Part shown: positions 40,888 through 49,564 of the stretch, one piece after another | How the letters are laid out: each line of letters opens with the position of its first letter | Numbering within the stretch: position 1 is the first letter of the stretch | DNA from: Moraxella catarrhalis | GTDB taxonomy: Bacteria; Pseudomonadota; Gammaproteobacteria; Pseudomonadales; Moraxellaceae | Direction of reading: 5' to 3' | Assembly (NCBI RefSeq): GCF_001632285.1 | Contig: NZ_LWAH01000011.1 | Coordinates: forward strand, 1 to 64,000 | Length of the DNA: 64,000 nucleotides | The notes under the pieces: model-generated | Database searches by the model: none | What the model was told of the DNA's origin: nothing | Seen by the model: only the letters and a program-made list of their open reading frames with translations | Translations under genes and position numbers: made by a program

Positions 40888-41381
40888 CAGCGAATGCGTT
40901 TTACCACAACAGTTTTGGCAATTTTATCATGCCAGCCTTGTTTTTTCTTATCAAAACCAACCCAAATAAGTCCCAAACAAAGAATCACGGATGAAATCAG
41001 ATAACTAAAATATCGCAATAATGCCCTTGGCACACTGATAAATTGCCCTGTTTTGGCATCACGGACTTGCAGCCCAAAGAGCATTTTACCTGGTGTTGCA
41101 CCTTTTTTTACCCAAAACCAAACAACCGCCGCCGCCATCACTAAGTTTAGGATAGCATCCCCAGCACTATAAAGGATGGCATCCCCAACACTATAAAACG
41201 GTATTTGGTCAGCAGGCATGGCCATCATTTGCTGATAATTATAAAACCAATACGGTGCAATTATAATCATAACAATTAAATTATCGACAAGACATGCCAC
41301 AAATCGTATCCAAAATCCTGCATATTCAAATTCAGAATCATCGTACTGAGGACTGTGCGACACTGCTGTATTTGTTACCAT
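40887..41381 (-). CDS. RDD family membrane protein
   Basis: This 164-residue inner-membrane protein carries an RDD domain (about residues 20-155) with three membrane segments. The R and two D positions lie in AGFWIRFVACLVDNLIV. LFGLQVRDAKTGQFISVPRALLRY is a typical block. Transport or membrane-homeostasis roles are proposed for the family; none is proven here. It is coupled to yraN and divergent from rlmH. Confidence 0.87.
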   Translation of the reverse strand: MVTNTAVSHSPQYDDSEFEYAGFWIRFVACLVDNLIVMIIIAPYWFYNYQQMMAMPADQIPFYSVGDAILYSAGDAILNLVMAAAVVWFWVKKGATPGKMLFGLQVRDAKTGQFISVPRALLRYFSYLISSVILCLGLIWVGFDKKKQGWHDKIAKTVVVKRIR

Positions 41382-41555
41382 TGTTTACTCCTGTATTTTT
41401 ATGGTCTAAGTCTATTGCTTAAGCTGCTTGATAAATTTGCTGGTAAATTGCTTAGAATAACAAAATTTTGTCATTTTCGCCATCAGTTATGTTATTTTGC
41501 GATGAAATTTTGGCAAATTTTAAGTAAAATGGTATCAAAACCATAGGAAGCTTTG

Positions 41556-42038
41556 ATGAAATTACGAATTTTAAGTATTGGGCACAAAATGCCAAATTGG
41601 GTACAACAAGGCTTTGAAGAATACCTCAAACGCATTCAGCCCATGATTAGTGTTGAAATGGTGGAACTACCTCCTGCCAAACGCAGCAAAACCCCCTCAC
41701 CTGCCGAGATTGATAAATATAAAGCCATCGAAGCGACGACAATTTTAAATGCCAAACATCCAAAAGAGCGATTATGGCTGCTTGAAGTTAAGGGTAAAAT
41801 GCTGTCTACTGAGCATTTGAGTGATAAGCTGAGTGTGGCGATGCAAGATGGTGCAGATATTGCCTTGGTGATTGGTGGTGCTGATGGCGTTTCGCCTGAG
41901 ATATTGCAAGCAGCAGATTTTAAATGGTCATTATCGGAGCTGACCTTGCCGCATCCGTTGGTGCGTATCATTGTCATAGAGCAGTTGTATCGTGCGATGA
42001 GTCTGATTAATCATCACCCCTATCATCGTGGTGGGTAG
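41556..42038 (+). CDS. rlmH: 23S rRNA m3-pseudouridine-1915 methyltransferase
   Basis: RlmH methylates pseudouridine 1915 in helix 69 of 23S rRNA. The 160-residue SPOUT methyltransferase has the knot motifs LVIGGADGVS and LSELTLPHPLVRIIVIEQLYRAMSLINHHPYHR, the C-terminal RlmH signature. An ATG with AGGAAG upstream is used; a TTG one codon earlier is not favoured. It ends in a strong terminator. Confidence 0.97.
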   Translation: MKLRILSIGHKMPNWVQQGFEEYLKRIQPMISVEMVELPPAKRSKTPSPAEIDKYKAIEATTILNAKHPKERLWLLEVKGKMLSTEHLSDKLSVAMQDGADIALVIGGADGVSPEILQAADFKWSLSELTLPHPLVRIIVIEQLYRAMSLINHHPYHRGG

Positions 42039-42106
42039 AATGATTGGTTGTTCAAGTGATTTAGATTACTCAAGCTTAAGCACTTACCATCTTTAACCAA
42101 AATTAT

Positions 42107-42136
42107 TAAAAAACCGCTCAAAAGAGCGGTTTTTTA
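42107..42136 (+). terminator. Terminator of rlmH
   Basis: AAAACCGCTC and GAGCGGTTTTTT arms with an AAAA loop, about 70 bases after the rlmH stop. AT-rich arms allow action in both directions. Confidence 0.93.
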
Positions 42137-42171
42137 AAGTCATATGATAATATGATACTAAGGTTGTTTAT

Positions 42172-42260
42172 TCAACACCTTTCATGGTTAATTTAATACG
42201 ACCACGATTATCAATGTCTTGAACTTGAACCTTGACAGTTTGACCTTCTTTTAGATAATC
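42172..42260 (-). repeat. 89-bp copy of the pnp 3' end (island left boundary)
   Basis: These 89 bases are identical to 44082-44170 inside the end of pnp and lie in the same orientation. On the minus strand they encode the last PNPase residues. Here the frame ends GVE-TAA, while the real pnp ends GVEQ-TAA. The copy is followed at once by the broken HD-domain gene. It marks one boundary of a 1.8-kb island; recombination between the copies would delete the island and leave an intact pnp end. Confidence 0.95.
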
Positions 42261-42262
42261 TC

Positions 42263-42796
42263 ATTACCCACTACCAACAGCCCCACCGTCATTATCATAA
42301 TCTCACCCATTTATCTGAATATTTTATGTGGTTTGATGAAATAAAGGATAATTTATCTCGTCCCGATTTGGTTGCCATTGCCCTTTTTTTATCATGACGT
42401 AATTTATAATCCCAAAAGCCCCGCCAATGAATACGACAGCTCGGTCATGATGAAGGATGAATTACAAGGCATATCATCCGATACAGATATTGGTATTACT
42501 GAGCGTTATTTCTTGCCACCAAAGACCATATCAATCCTTTAACGGGCGATGATAAAGCAGATTTGGATTATTTATTGGATATTGATTTGGCGATATTGGG
42601 AAGTGATTTTGATAGATTTGATGAATATAATCATCAAATCAGGCAAGAATATGCGTGGGTCAATCGTTTTATTTATCATGTTAAAAGAAAATCGGTGTTA
42701 AAAGGATTTTATAACAAGGAGCGAATTTATTTAACCAATTATTTTTATCAAGCGTTAGAAAATAAAGCAAGGGATAATTTAAAGCAGTATTTGTGA
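42263..42796 (+). pseudogene. Truncated, frameshifted HD-domain phosphohydrolase gene
   Basis: The frame opens abruptly at the repeat boundary with ITHYQQPHRHYHNLTHLSEY, an internal family segment, so the N terminus (perhaps 20 residues) and start codon are missing. The family is the predicted metal-dependent HD phosphohydrolases; the HD pair is in FYHDVIYNP. A run of seven T (42384-42390) shifts the frame by +1. A missing base near TTCTTGCCACC (about 42521) shifts it back. The last 77 codons (42563-42796) are open in the first frame. Inactive remnant. Confidence 0.85.
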
Positions 42797-42874
42797 TTTT
42801 ATTTTTAATTCATCACAACAATCCTTAAAAATAAAACCGCCATCATACGATGGCGACTTTATTTTAAGCAAATA

Positions 42875-43453
42875 TCATAAGGCTTTTATTTGTTTTACCA
42901 TGTGCAAGAAATAATCATCAACGGCATAATCACAAGTATTTGACAATTTATTCCATAGATATTTATACAGTTCTTTGGTGTAGATTTGCTCAAACTCTGC
43001 TATCTCTACCAAAGTATGATTTCTATATTTACCATTGAAAAATTCATACATCTCTCCGCCTTTAATGTCGTTAGGGATTTTTTGAAATTCTACACGCACG
43101 ATATTATGAATGTCTAATTTTTTAGGATTGATAATATCATCAAAATCCACATATTCCCAACCAGATATGACTTTGGCAAGATAATAATTGGAATGACGGT
43201 CTTTTGTCAGTACCATGTCATCTTTTTTGATGTTAGGCATATGCTTTAAAAACTCTTTTAAGTCGCTATTATTTGGATACTTTTTTAACACCTGCCAAGA
43301 AAAAGTCCGCCAATCTGCACCATTATCCAAATCGTCCACAGCCCAGCCACCGCCAAGTATGCCCTGATTTAGACAAAGCTCAAATAAATCTTGGTTTTTT
43401 TCGTCATCACGATGTGGTTTGATGTGAATGCGATAAAAATTAACATGGCTCAT
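42875..43453 (-). CDS. Island protein B, PUA/EVE-like domain suspected
   Basis: I do not recognise a named family. The 192-residue protein begins FYRIHIKPHRDD and has a Gly-rich GILGGGWAVDD segment (about 33-43). A KDDMVLTKDRHSNYYLAKVISGWEY segment (about 77-100) and a beta-rich IVRVEFQKIP segment follow. This pattern resembles N-terminal PUA/EVE-like modules found in some restriction or modified-base-reading proteins, from memory only. No nuclease motif is evident. The ATG with AGGAGT upstream lies 8 bases after the stop of island gene A. An upstream TTG would overlap gene A. Confidence 0.75.
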   Translation of the reverse strand: MSHVNFYRIHIKPHRDDEKNQDLFELCLNQGILGGGWAVDDLDNGADWRTFSWQVLKKYPNNSDLKEFLKHMPNIKKDDMVLTKDRHSNYYLAKVISGWEYVDFDDIINPKKLDIHNIVRVEFQKIPNDIKGGEMYEFFNGKYRNHTLVEIAEFEQIYTKELYKYLWNKLSNTCDYAVDDYFLHMVKQIKAL

Positions 43454-43460
43454 AAAAACT

Positions 43461-43919
43461 CTACTCCTGCTCAACCAATTGATTGACTAATTTTGCCAAA
43501 CGCTTTAAAGAGGTTTGCAAATACTCATCATTTTTTTCCAAAAATTGTTTTAACAACGCTTGATGATGTGCATCATTACTTTTAGATAAGTCATAATCGC
43601 AATCGCTAGGAAATTCACCATTTTTGGTATAATAAATGCTGGCACACACCAAACTTGCTAAATCAAGCGTTCTGTGTAGCGGTATTTCCTCGGATTGTCT
43701 TGACCAACGCCCGCCTTTTGAATTGTTTTCATCATAAGCAAATCGCCATATTTTCGCTGAAAAATCAGTATATCCTGCACCATTCCATTGAGCAACACCC
43801 ACAGATAACCCTTGTGCATCTGTATTGTGAGCGAATGCACCATCTATTGCTTGATAGTTTTCTAGCATTATCACAGGGATATGCAATAAATGTGTGGGGA
43901 TTTTTTTAAACTTTGACAT
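43461..43919 (-). CDS. Island protein A, unknown function (possibly DUF6530)
   Basis: This 152-residue protein begins KKIPTHLLHIPVIMLENYQAIDG and continues AFAHNTDAQGLSVGVAQWN, DFSAKIWRFAYDE and WSRQSEEIPLHRTLDLASLV. I recall a family of short hypothetical proteins with this pattern (DUF6530), not with certainty. No catalytic motif, signal or membrane segment is visible. It is the first gene of a two-gene unit with protein B. A palindrome overlaps its presumed transcription start, so it is probably regulated. Confidence 0.75.
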   Translation of the reverse strand: MSKFKKIPTHLLHIPVIMLENYQAIDGAFAHNTDAQGLSVGVAQWNGAGYTDFSAKIWRFAYDENNSKGGRWSRQSEEIPLHRTLDLASLVCASIYYTKNGEFPSDCDYDLSKSNDAHHQALLKQFLEKNDEYLQTSLKRLAKLVNQLVEQE

Positions 43920-43948
43920 ATTTACCTCATCAAATTTAGGGTTAAAAT

Positions 43949-43984
43949 ACTAAAATTAGTAAATTTACTAATGTTAGTAGTATA
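43949..43984 (-). promoter_or_regulatory. Promoter and operator-like palindrome of the island gene pair
   Basis: ATTAGTAAATTTACTAAT (43955-43972) is a perfect 18-base palindrome. It extends to a 32-base inverted repeat with one mismatched pair (43949-43980). On the minus strand a TATACT -10 (43984-43979) places the start inside it, the position of a repressor operator. On the plus strand TATAAT at 43981-43986 could drive transcription towards pnp. No regulator gene is encoded in the island. Confidence 0.6.
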
Positions 43985-44014
43985 ATGGTAGCTCCCTTAC
44001 ATGTCAAGGTATTT

Positions 44015-44052
44015 TTAATAAAAAACCACCCCATGTCGGAGTGGTTTTTGTT
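44015..44052 (-). terminator. Terminator of pnp
   Basis: On the minus strand AAAAACCAC-T-CC and GG-G-GTGGTTTTT pair around a 5-base loop, followed by TTATT, 22 bases after the pnp stop. The hairpin separates pnp from the island promoter. Confidence 0.88.
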
Positions 44053-44074
44053 TTTTAACAATTAAATCAAAGGC

Positions 44075-46165
44075 TTACTGCTCAACACCTTTCATGGTTA
44101 ATTTAATACGACCACGATTATCAATGTCTTGAACTTGAACCTTGACAGTTTGACCTTCTTTTAGATAATCACTCACATTCTCCACACGCTCATCAGAGAT
44201 TTGGCTGATGTGTACCAGACCATCTGTGCCTGGTAAAATGGTAACAAACGCCCCAAAATCAACAATGCGAGCAACCGTACCTTCGTACACTGTACCCACT
44301 TCAACCTCGGCGGTAATCGCCTCAATTTGAGTAATGGCGGCACGGGTTGATGCTTTATCTGTACCAAAAATACGAATTGTGCCGTTATCATCAATATCAA
44401 TGGTTGCACCTGTATCCTCAGTCAGCTGACGAATGGTCGCCCCACCCTTACCAATCACATCACGGATTTTTTCAGGGTTGATAGTGATGGTGGCATAATT
44501 TGGTGCATGAGCGTTAATCTCAGTACGAGAGGTTGCGATGACCTCATTCATGGCATTTAGGATATGGATACGACCTGCGTGTGCTTGTTTTAGGGCTTGT
44601 TCCATAATATCGGCGGTAATGCCTTCAATCTTAATGTCCATTTGTAGAGCTGTGATACCATTTACCGAACCTGCAACTTTAAAGTCCATATCGCCCAAAT
44701 GGTCTTCATCACCCAAAATGTCCGACAGCACAGCAAAACGCTCACCTTCTTTGACCAGTCCCATGGCGATGCCTGCAACAGGGGCTTTTAGCGGCACGCC
44801 TGCATCCATCAAAGATAACGACGCACCGCAGACAGACGCCATAGATGATGAACCATTTGACTCGGTGATTTCAGAGACCACACGAATGGTGTATGGGAAG
44901 CGTTCAGCGGCAGGTAACATCGCCTGAACACCACGGCGTGCCAAGCGACCATGTCCAATTTCACGGCGTTTTGGTGCACCTTCACGACCTGTCTCACCCA
45001 CTGAATAATGTGGGAAATTATAGTGTAGCATAAAGTGATCTTGCTTTGTGCCTGCCAGCGTATCCACAAGGTTCACATCCCGTGTTGTACCCAAAGTGGT
45101 TACAACCAACGCTTGAGTTTCGCCACGAGTAAACAGTGCCGAGCCGTGTGTATAAGGCAAGACGCCCACTTGAATATCCAAGGCACGCACAGTCTCCAAA
45201 TCACGCCCATCAATACGAGGCTTGCCTGATAAGATATTATCACGCACGGTACGATATTTTAGGGTTTCAAATAGCTCTTTAATTTGGGCGACTTTATCGG
45301 CATAGTCATCACTTGTCTCATCGCCTGCCAGTACCAAAGCTTCTGCGGCAAGCTCATCTAAGCGTGCGTAGCGGTCTTGTTTGACGGTAATCGTGTAGGC
45401 TTCACTAACTTTAGCGGTGAACTGCTCTTTTAGCTGAGTATTTAGCTCTTCATTGATGGCAGGGGCGACAAATTCTTGCTTGGTATTGCCTACCGCTTGG
45501 GCGAATGTATTGATATTATCAATCACCACCTGCTGCTGACCATGCCCATAAAGCACCGCCCCCAGCATTTGGTCTTCTGATAGCTCTTTAGCTTCAGACT
45601 CAACCATCAGTACCGCTGATTTGGTGCCTGCCACGACCAAATCCAAATCACTTTGCTTCATCTCAGCCAAAGTTGGGTTGAGTACATACTCGCCATTGAT
45701 AAAACCAACACGAGCAGCACCGATAGGACCATTAAATGGTGCTGGTGAAATTGCTAACGCTGCTGATGCACCAATCATCGCTGCAATGTCAGCATCTTGG
45801 GTTTTATCTGATGAAATGACTGTTGCTGTTACCTGAATTTCGTTAAAGTAGCCCTCTGGAAATAGCGGACGGATTGGGCGATCAATCAAGCGAGAAGTCA
45901 GCGTCTCAAACTCTGACGCACGACCTTCACGCTTGCCATAACCGCCTGGGATTTTGCCCGAAGCATACATTTTTTCTTGATAATTCACCGTCAAAGGAAA
46001 AAAGTTTTGACCAGCAATGGCTTCAGGACGCACGACCACAGCAACCAAAACTGAAACGCCGCCCATATGCACAAGCACACTATTGGCCTGGCGAGCGATA
46101 CGACCTGTTTCTAAAACAACTTGTTGGTTGCCATATTGAAATTCTTGACGAATGGGATTAAACAT
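44075..46165 (-). CDS. pnp: Polyribonucleotide nucleotidyltransferase
   Basis: PNPase degrades RNA 3' to 5' with phosphate and is part of the degradosome in many bacteria. The 696-residue protein has two RNase PH domains (about 1-215 and 305-545), the helical linker, a KH domain ([24 protein letters not shown]) and an S1 domain ([34 protein letters not shown]). It follows rpsO, as in E. coli. Its last 3' segment is repeated beyond the island, and its final Gln codon is absent from the other copy. Confidence 0.98.
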   Translation of the reverse strand: MFNPIRQEFQYGNQQVVLETGRIARQANSVLVHMGGVSVLVAVVVRPEAIAGQNFFPLTVNYQEKMYASGKIPGGYGKREGRASEFETLTSRLIDRPIRPLFPEGYFNEIQVTATVISSDKTQDADIAAMIGASAALAISPAPFNGPIGAARVGFINGEYVLNPTLAEMKQSDLDLVVAGTKSAVLMVESEAKELSEDQMLGAVLYGHGQQQVVIDNINTFAQAVGNTKQEFVAPAINEELNTQLKEQFTAKVSEAYTITVKQDRYARLDELAAEALVLAGDETSDDYADKVAQIKELFETLKYRTVRDNILSGKPRIDGRDLETVRALDIQVGVLPYTHGSALFTRGETQALVVTTLGTTRDVNLVDTLAGTKQDHFMLHYNFPHYSVGETGREGAPKRREIGHGRLARRGVQAMLPAAERFPYTIRVVSEITESNGSSSMASVCGASLSLMDAGVPLKAPVAGIAMGLVKEGERFAVLSDILGDEDHLGDMDFKVAGSVNGITALQMDIKIEGITADIMEQALKQAHAGRIHILNAMNEVIATSRTEINAHAPNYATITINPEKIRDVIGKGGATIRQLTEDTGATIDIDDNGTIRIFGTDKASTRAAITQIEAITAEVEVGTVYEGTVARIVDFGAFVTILPGTDGLVHISQISDERVENVSDYLKEGQTVKVQVQDIDNRGRIKLTMKGVEQ
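44082..44170 (-). repeat. 89-bp direct repeat, copy within pnp (island right boundary)
   Basis: Identical base for base to 42172-42260. It includes all but the last codons of the pnp gene end. Sequence differs immediately on both sides of the repeat. Confidence 0.95.
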
Positions 46166-46300
46166 AAATTGATCCTTTTATATAATAGGCATTGATTGGC
46201 ATAATCTAAAGCCCTAAGGCATAACATCGTTTCATGTCATGCCTTAGAGTTCTAAATTCATGCTCAATGCAATTGATGATTTAAATAACAAACAAATAAT

Positions 46301-46334
46301 TAATAAAAAACGGCACGCAAAAGCACGCCGTTTT
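46301..46334 (-). terminator. Terminator of rpsO
   Basis: On the minus strand AAAACGGC and GCCGTTTT arms with an inner GC pair and short loop, then TTATTAATTATT, 44 bases after the rpsO stop. Read-through would feed pnp. Confidence 0.75.
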
Positions 46335-46377
46335 CGGTATCGTATACAGGTTAAAAACCCAATGCCACAAGGACAAA

Positions 46378-46647
46378 TTAACGGCGTAGACCCAATGAAC
46401 CGATTAAGTCAGTATAGCGGTTCAAATCTTTACCTTTTAGGTAGTCCAATAGCTTACGGCGTTGGTTAACCATGCGGATAAGACCACGGCGACTGTGGTG
46501 GTCGGCTTTGTGTGCTTTGAAATGGTCTTGTAAGTCATTAATGCGAGCGGTCAATAAAGCCACTTGCACCTCTGGGCTACCAGTATCATTCTCGCCACGC
46601 TGATATTTTGCAATTACCGCTTCACGATCTTTATTCGTTAACATCAT
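46378..46647 (-). CDS. rpsO: 30S ribosomal protein S15
   Basis: S15 binds the central domain of 16S rRNA early in 30S assembly. The 89-residue protein has family length and the blocks [22 protein letters not shown] and [25 protein letters not shown]. It lies upstream of pnp as usual. Confidence 0.98.
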   Translation of the reverse strand: MMLTNKDREAVIAKYQRGENDTGSPEVQVALLTARINDLQDHFKAHKADHHSRRGLIRMVNQRRKLLDYLKGKDLNRYTDLIGSLGLRR

Positions 46648-46790
46648 TCATTCCTTACTAAGCAATGCAAATAAATTCAGGCAAGCATCGCATTGCTAAA
46701 GCTTACCTACGCCATTTGGCATCTAAAAATAAATTATAACAGTTTTTTAAACCGCTGTCAGCTGTTTTGCTGATTTTTATCACTTTTTAC

Positions 46791-46825
46791 AAAAACCCAT
46801 CGATATATCGCACGATGGGTTTTTT
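46791..46825 (-). terminator. Terminator of the Opa-like porin gene
   Basis: AAAAACCCATCG and CGATGGGTTTTTT arms with a 10-base loop, followed by T on the minus strand. It lies 31 bases after the porin gene stop. Confidence 0.9.
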
Positions 46826-46855
46826 AGCAAGCTTAAAATCAGCAGTTTGCTAATT

Positions 46856-47506
46856 TTAAAAGTTATAACGCAGACCTACTTTCGCACCATATTGATGAGC
46901 CTTAAGCTTGCTGTCTGTATCCAATTTATCATACTTACCCAAATAATTATACTCAACGCCAGCATCAACGCTAAGCTGTGGGTTGATGGCATATTGTGCC
47001 CCAGCCAGCACACCAAAGCCAACCTTGTTTTCTTGTTTTTGACTGTGGGTAGTTCTTGATTGGGCAGCAGCCGTTGTTGTCACTGTTGAAACAGTGCTTT
47101 TTATTTGGTTAATGCCCACACGAGCACCTGCATACGGCGTAAAACCTGACACTGTATCAAAATCATAAATGGCTGAAAGACCCAAAGACTGTGCCTTAAG
47201 CTCGCCTGAAGAGGTGATACTCGTGTTCGTTTGTGGTTGATAAGTGTAAGAAGAATTAATCTTACCATAATTTTTATAATCTAAGGCATAGCGAGCCAAG
47301 TCGGTATCTTTACCAAAGCTTATGCCATAGCCCAAACCTTTATCTTCAAGTTTATTGTCGTTGGGTCGATTGTCGTTATATTTTGCTTCTAGATTTGAAT
47401 AACCAAGATCGGCTTGAACATAATAACCGTTATTAACCAAAACATTGGCTGCAGCGGCAGTTGAAAGACCTGCCAAGACTGTTGCTAAAATTAATTTTTT
47501 CATCAT
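46856..47506 (-). CDS. Opacity-family outer-membrane porin (OlpA-like)
   Basis: This 216-residue precursor has a Sec signal (MMKKLILATVLAGLSTAAAA) and a mature eight-strand beta-barrel pattern ending in the outer-membrane insertion signal YNF. Conserved barrel parts are GYYVQADLGYSNLE, GFTPYAGARVGINQI, VGFGVLAGAQYAINPQLSVDAGVEYNYLG and HQYGAKVGLRYNF. The Ser/Thr/Gln-rich stretches are probable surface loops. It resembles the Opa-like protein OlpA known from M. catarrhalis; identity is inferred. It interrupts the usual truB-rpsO neighbourhood. A longer upstream frame lacks signal-peptide logic. Confidence 0.85.
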   Translation of the reverse strand: MMKKLILATVLAGLSTAAAANVLVNNGYYVQADLGYSNLEAKYNDNRPNDNKLEDKGLGYGISFGKDTDLARYALDYKNYGKINSSYTYQPQTNTSITSSGELKAQSLGLSAIYDFDTVSGFTPYAGARVGINQIKSTVSTVTTTAAAQSRTTHSQKQENKVGFGVLAGAQYAINPQLSVDAGVEYNYLGKYDKLDTDSKLKAHQYGAKVGLRYNF

Positions 47507-47614
47507 ATACTCACATGAATTGTTATATCGGCTTATACTGATGATAAGCTCAACCATTTTACACTAAAATCATCCAAACCGTCAAGGTCAAGTACTGCTT
47601 GAAAGGCTGATCAG

Positions 47615-48550
47615 TTATGCGACCAATTTTTTAGGCTGTAATCTTCCGCTTTTAGATACCTCTGCCAGCCCAATAAATATATCTTGGGCATACAGTCGCA
47701 CAAGCAACACATCATCAAACTCAAGCAAGCTATCTAGACGGTCTTTGACATTTAATCGTTGCCCCATTTTAATGCGTGCCGCCTCATCCGTTGTCAGTCT
47801 CAACATGGGCAAATGACCAAGCATCGCATCTGTGGGCAAAAGTCTGCCCAAGCGTTCATCCAAAGATGAATTCGCCAACTCACCAAGGCTTATCGCATCT
47901 GCCACATCAAATCCACCTGTACAGGTTCGGTGTAAGGCAATCAAATGCCCCACACAGTTCAAATGCTCTGCCACACTTTCGCCCAGCACACGCACATAAG
48001 TCCCCTTTGAGCAAGAGACAATCAGTTTAATTGTGGTATTATCCAGTTTTGTGAGTGTCAAATTATGTATGATAATAGGTCTGGCATCACGCTCGACCAC
48101 CTTGCCTAATCGTGCATATTCATACAGTTTTTTACCATCTTTTTTTAAGGCGGAATACATAGGCGGCACTTGCATTTGTTTGCCCATTAAAGCATTGGCA
48201 ATCCCATTAAGTGTTTGCTGATTAAAGCTTGGTGCATCGGTGCGTTGTATCACCTGACCATATCTATCAGCAGTATCTGTTTTAACGCCTAAGCTTAACA
48301 GTGCGACATAACTTTTATCTGCATTAAGCCCATACTGTGCAAATTTGGTTGCCTCACCAAAACATATCGGTAAAAGCCCTGTTGCCATAGGGTCAAGCGT
48401 GCCTGTATGACCTGCTTTTTTAGAATCATACAACTCGGATTGATATAAATACTTAGCTTTTGCCAAAGCACTGTGTGAGCTGATATCAGCAGGTTTATCT
48501 AATAATAAAATGCCTGAAATCACCACTTTTTTGGTCGGCCGATTCATCAT
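47615..48550 (-). CDS. truB: tRNA pseudouridine-55 synthase
   Basis: TruB makes pseudouridine 55 in the T loop of all elongator tRNAs. The 311-residue protein has the catalytic motif KAGHTGTLDPMATGLLPICFGEATKF with the nucleophilic Asp, plus RDARPIIIHNL and KGTYVRVLGESVAEHL. Its start overlaps the rbfA stop (ATGA). Confidence 0.97.
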   Translation of the reverse strand: MMNRPTKKVVISGILLLDKPADISSHSALAKAKYLYQSELYDSKKAGHTGTLDPMATGLLPICFGEATKFAQYGLNADKSYVALLSLGVKTDTADRYGQVIQRTDAPSFNQQTLNGIANALMGKQMQVPPMYSALKKDGKKLYEYARLGKVVERDARPIIIHNLTLTKLDNTTIKLIVSCSKGTYVRVLGESVAEHLNCVGHLIALHRTCTGGFDVADAISLGELANSSLDERLGRLLPTDAMLGHLPMLRLTTDEAARIKMGQRLNVKDRLDSLLEFDDVLLVRLYAQDIFIGLAEVSKSGRLQPKKLVA

Positions 48551-48972
48551 GATTTATCATCATCCAACTGATGCTCTTCATCCAGATAGTTTTTTTCACT
48601 TTCTTGGGTTTTTTGCATGGCTTGACCAACCAAGCTCATCATACGATTACCATGGGCGGTCACCTCATCGTAATGAAATCTTAAGCGTGGCGTGGTGCGT
48701 GTTTTCATGGTGCGTGCCAGCTCAGTTCGCAAAAATCCAGCAGCGGTATTAAGTACTTTTAAGCTTTGAGCATGTGCCTCACTGTTCATGCCACCATCTT
48801 GACTTGGCTCCAAAATCGTCACATAAACATCAGCATAGCCCAAATCAGGGCTAACCTTCACACTAGAAATGGTCACAAACCCCGTCAAGCGTGGGTCATT
48901 AATCTCATCTCGAATTAAAATGGCTAAAGTACGCTGAATTTGGTCAGCAAGTCGCTGTAATCGTTGATTCAT
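48547..48972 (-). CDS. rbfA: Ribosome-binding factor A
   Basis: RbfA assists late 30S maturation. The 141-residue protein begins MNQRLQRLADQIQRTLAILI with GAGGAC upstream; a longer frame adds 16 hydrophobic residues foreign to the family. The KH-like block is FVTISSVKVSPDLGYADVYVTIL and the C-terminal block TPRLRFHYDE. It is cotranscribed with truB. Confidence 0.95.
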   Translation of the reverse strand: MNQRLQRLADQIQRTLAILIRDEINDPRLTGFVTISSVKVSPDLGYADVYVTILEPSQDGGMNSEAHAQSLKVLNTAAGFLRTELARTMKTRTTPRLRFHYDEVTAHGNRMMSLVGQAMQKTQESEKNYLDEEHQLDDDKS

Positions 48973-49020
48973 AAGTCCTCTAAATAGATATACGATTAAT
49001 AAAATGTTATTAAAATTCAC

Positions 49021-49474
49021 CTCAGTATGATGGTGGTAGTATAGCCCATTTTTTTAATAAAACCAATGAATGACATTTTTGCCGATTGATCTTATTGTCT
49101 GCTTTTGCATTTGGTCATCTTACTCATTCAACATACTCGTTAAAAGTAGCACCGATTTTTACATAAAAGGCATGATAAAACGATAAATTTCATCAATCAG
49201 CTTGCCCATAGTCACCGATAATCAACATAATTTTCAAAAAATTATTAAATTTACTTAAAGTTACATTGGGTTACTTTGGTTTATAAATAGTTAATTGAAT
49301 CATAATAATTATTGACAAAAAACGCTTAGTACAAAATTTTAAATTCTTTATACTAAAAGTATCGCTAGACATCAAGAAGTAGCCAACAGATAAAAACAGA
49401 TAAAAGAAAAGATAAATCATTTTATCGTTTTGATGATATTAGGTTACCTCGATAGTTTAAATTTGTATCTGAAG
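49021..49474 (+). other. Intergenic region with promoter-like signals upstream of the DUF2382 gene
   Basis: There is no gene in this AT-rich stretch. A perfect TTGACA lies at 49312-49317, and a TATACT at 49349-49354 has TTAGTA 17 bases before it. Either could serve a plus-strand promoter for the stress-type gene at 49565, giving a leader of roughly 200 bases. Short repeated AACAGATAAA motifs follow near 49386-49410. Confidence 0.4.
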
Positions 49475-49508
49475 TTTAAGCGGTATATAAATTTAAGCGG
49501 TATATAAA
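49475..49508 (+). repeat. Tandem 17-bp direct repeat in the leader of the PRC/DUF2382 gene
   Basis: TTTAAGCGGTATATAAA occurs twice head to tail, at 49475-49491 and 49492-49508, 57 bases before the start codon. It could be a regulator-binding pair or a replication-slippage duplication. Confidence 0.85.
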
Positions 49509-49564
49509 AAGATTAGAAATCCTGATTGAGCCATCAATCAGATCAACAAAACAAAGGGAGAAGT

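Noticed and set aside
42261..44081. Insertion sequence or integrative element with its own recombinase.
   Set aside because: No transposase, integrase or terminal inverted repeat is present; only the direct pnp repeat marks the ends.
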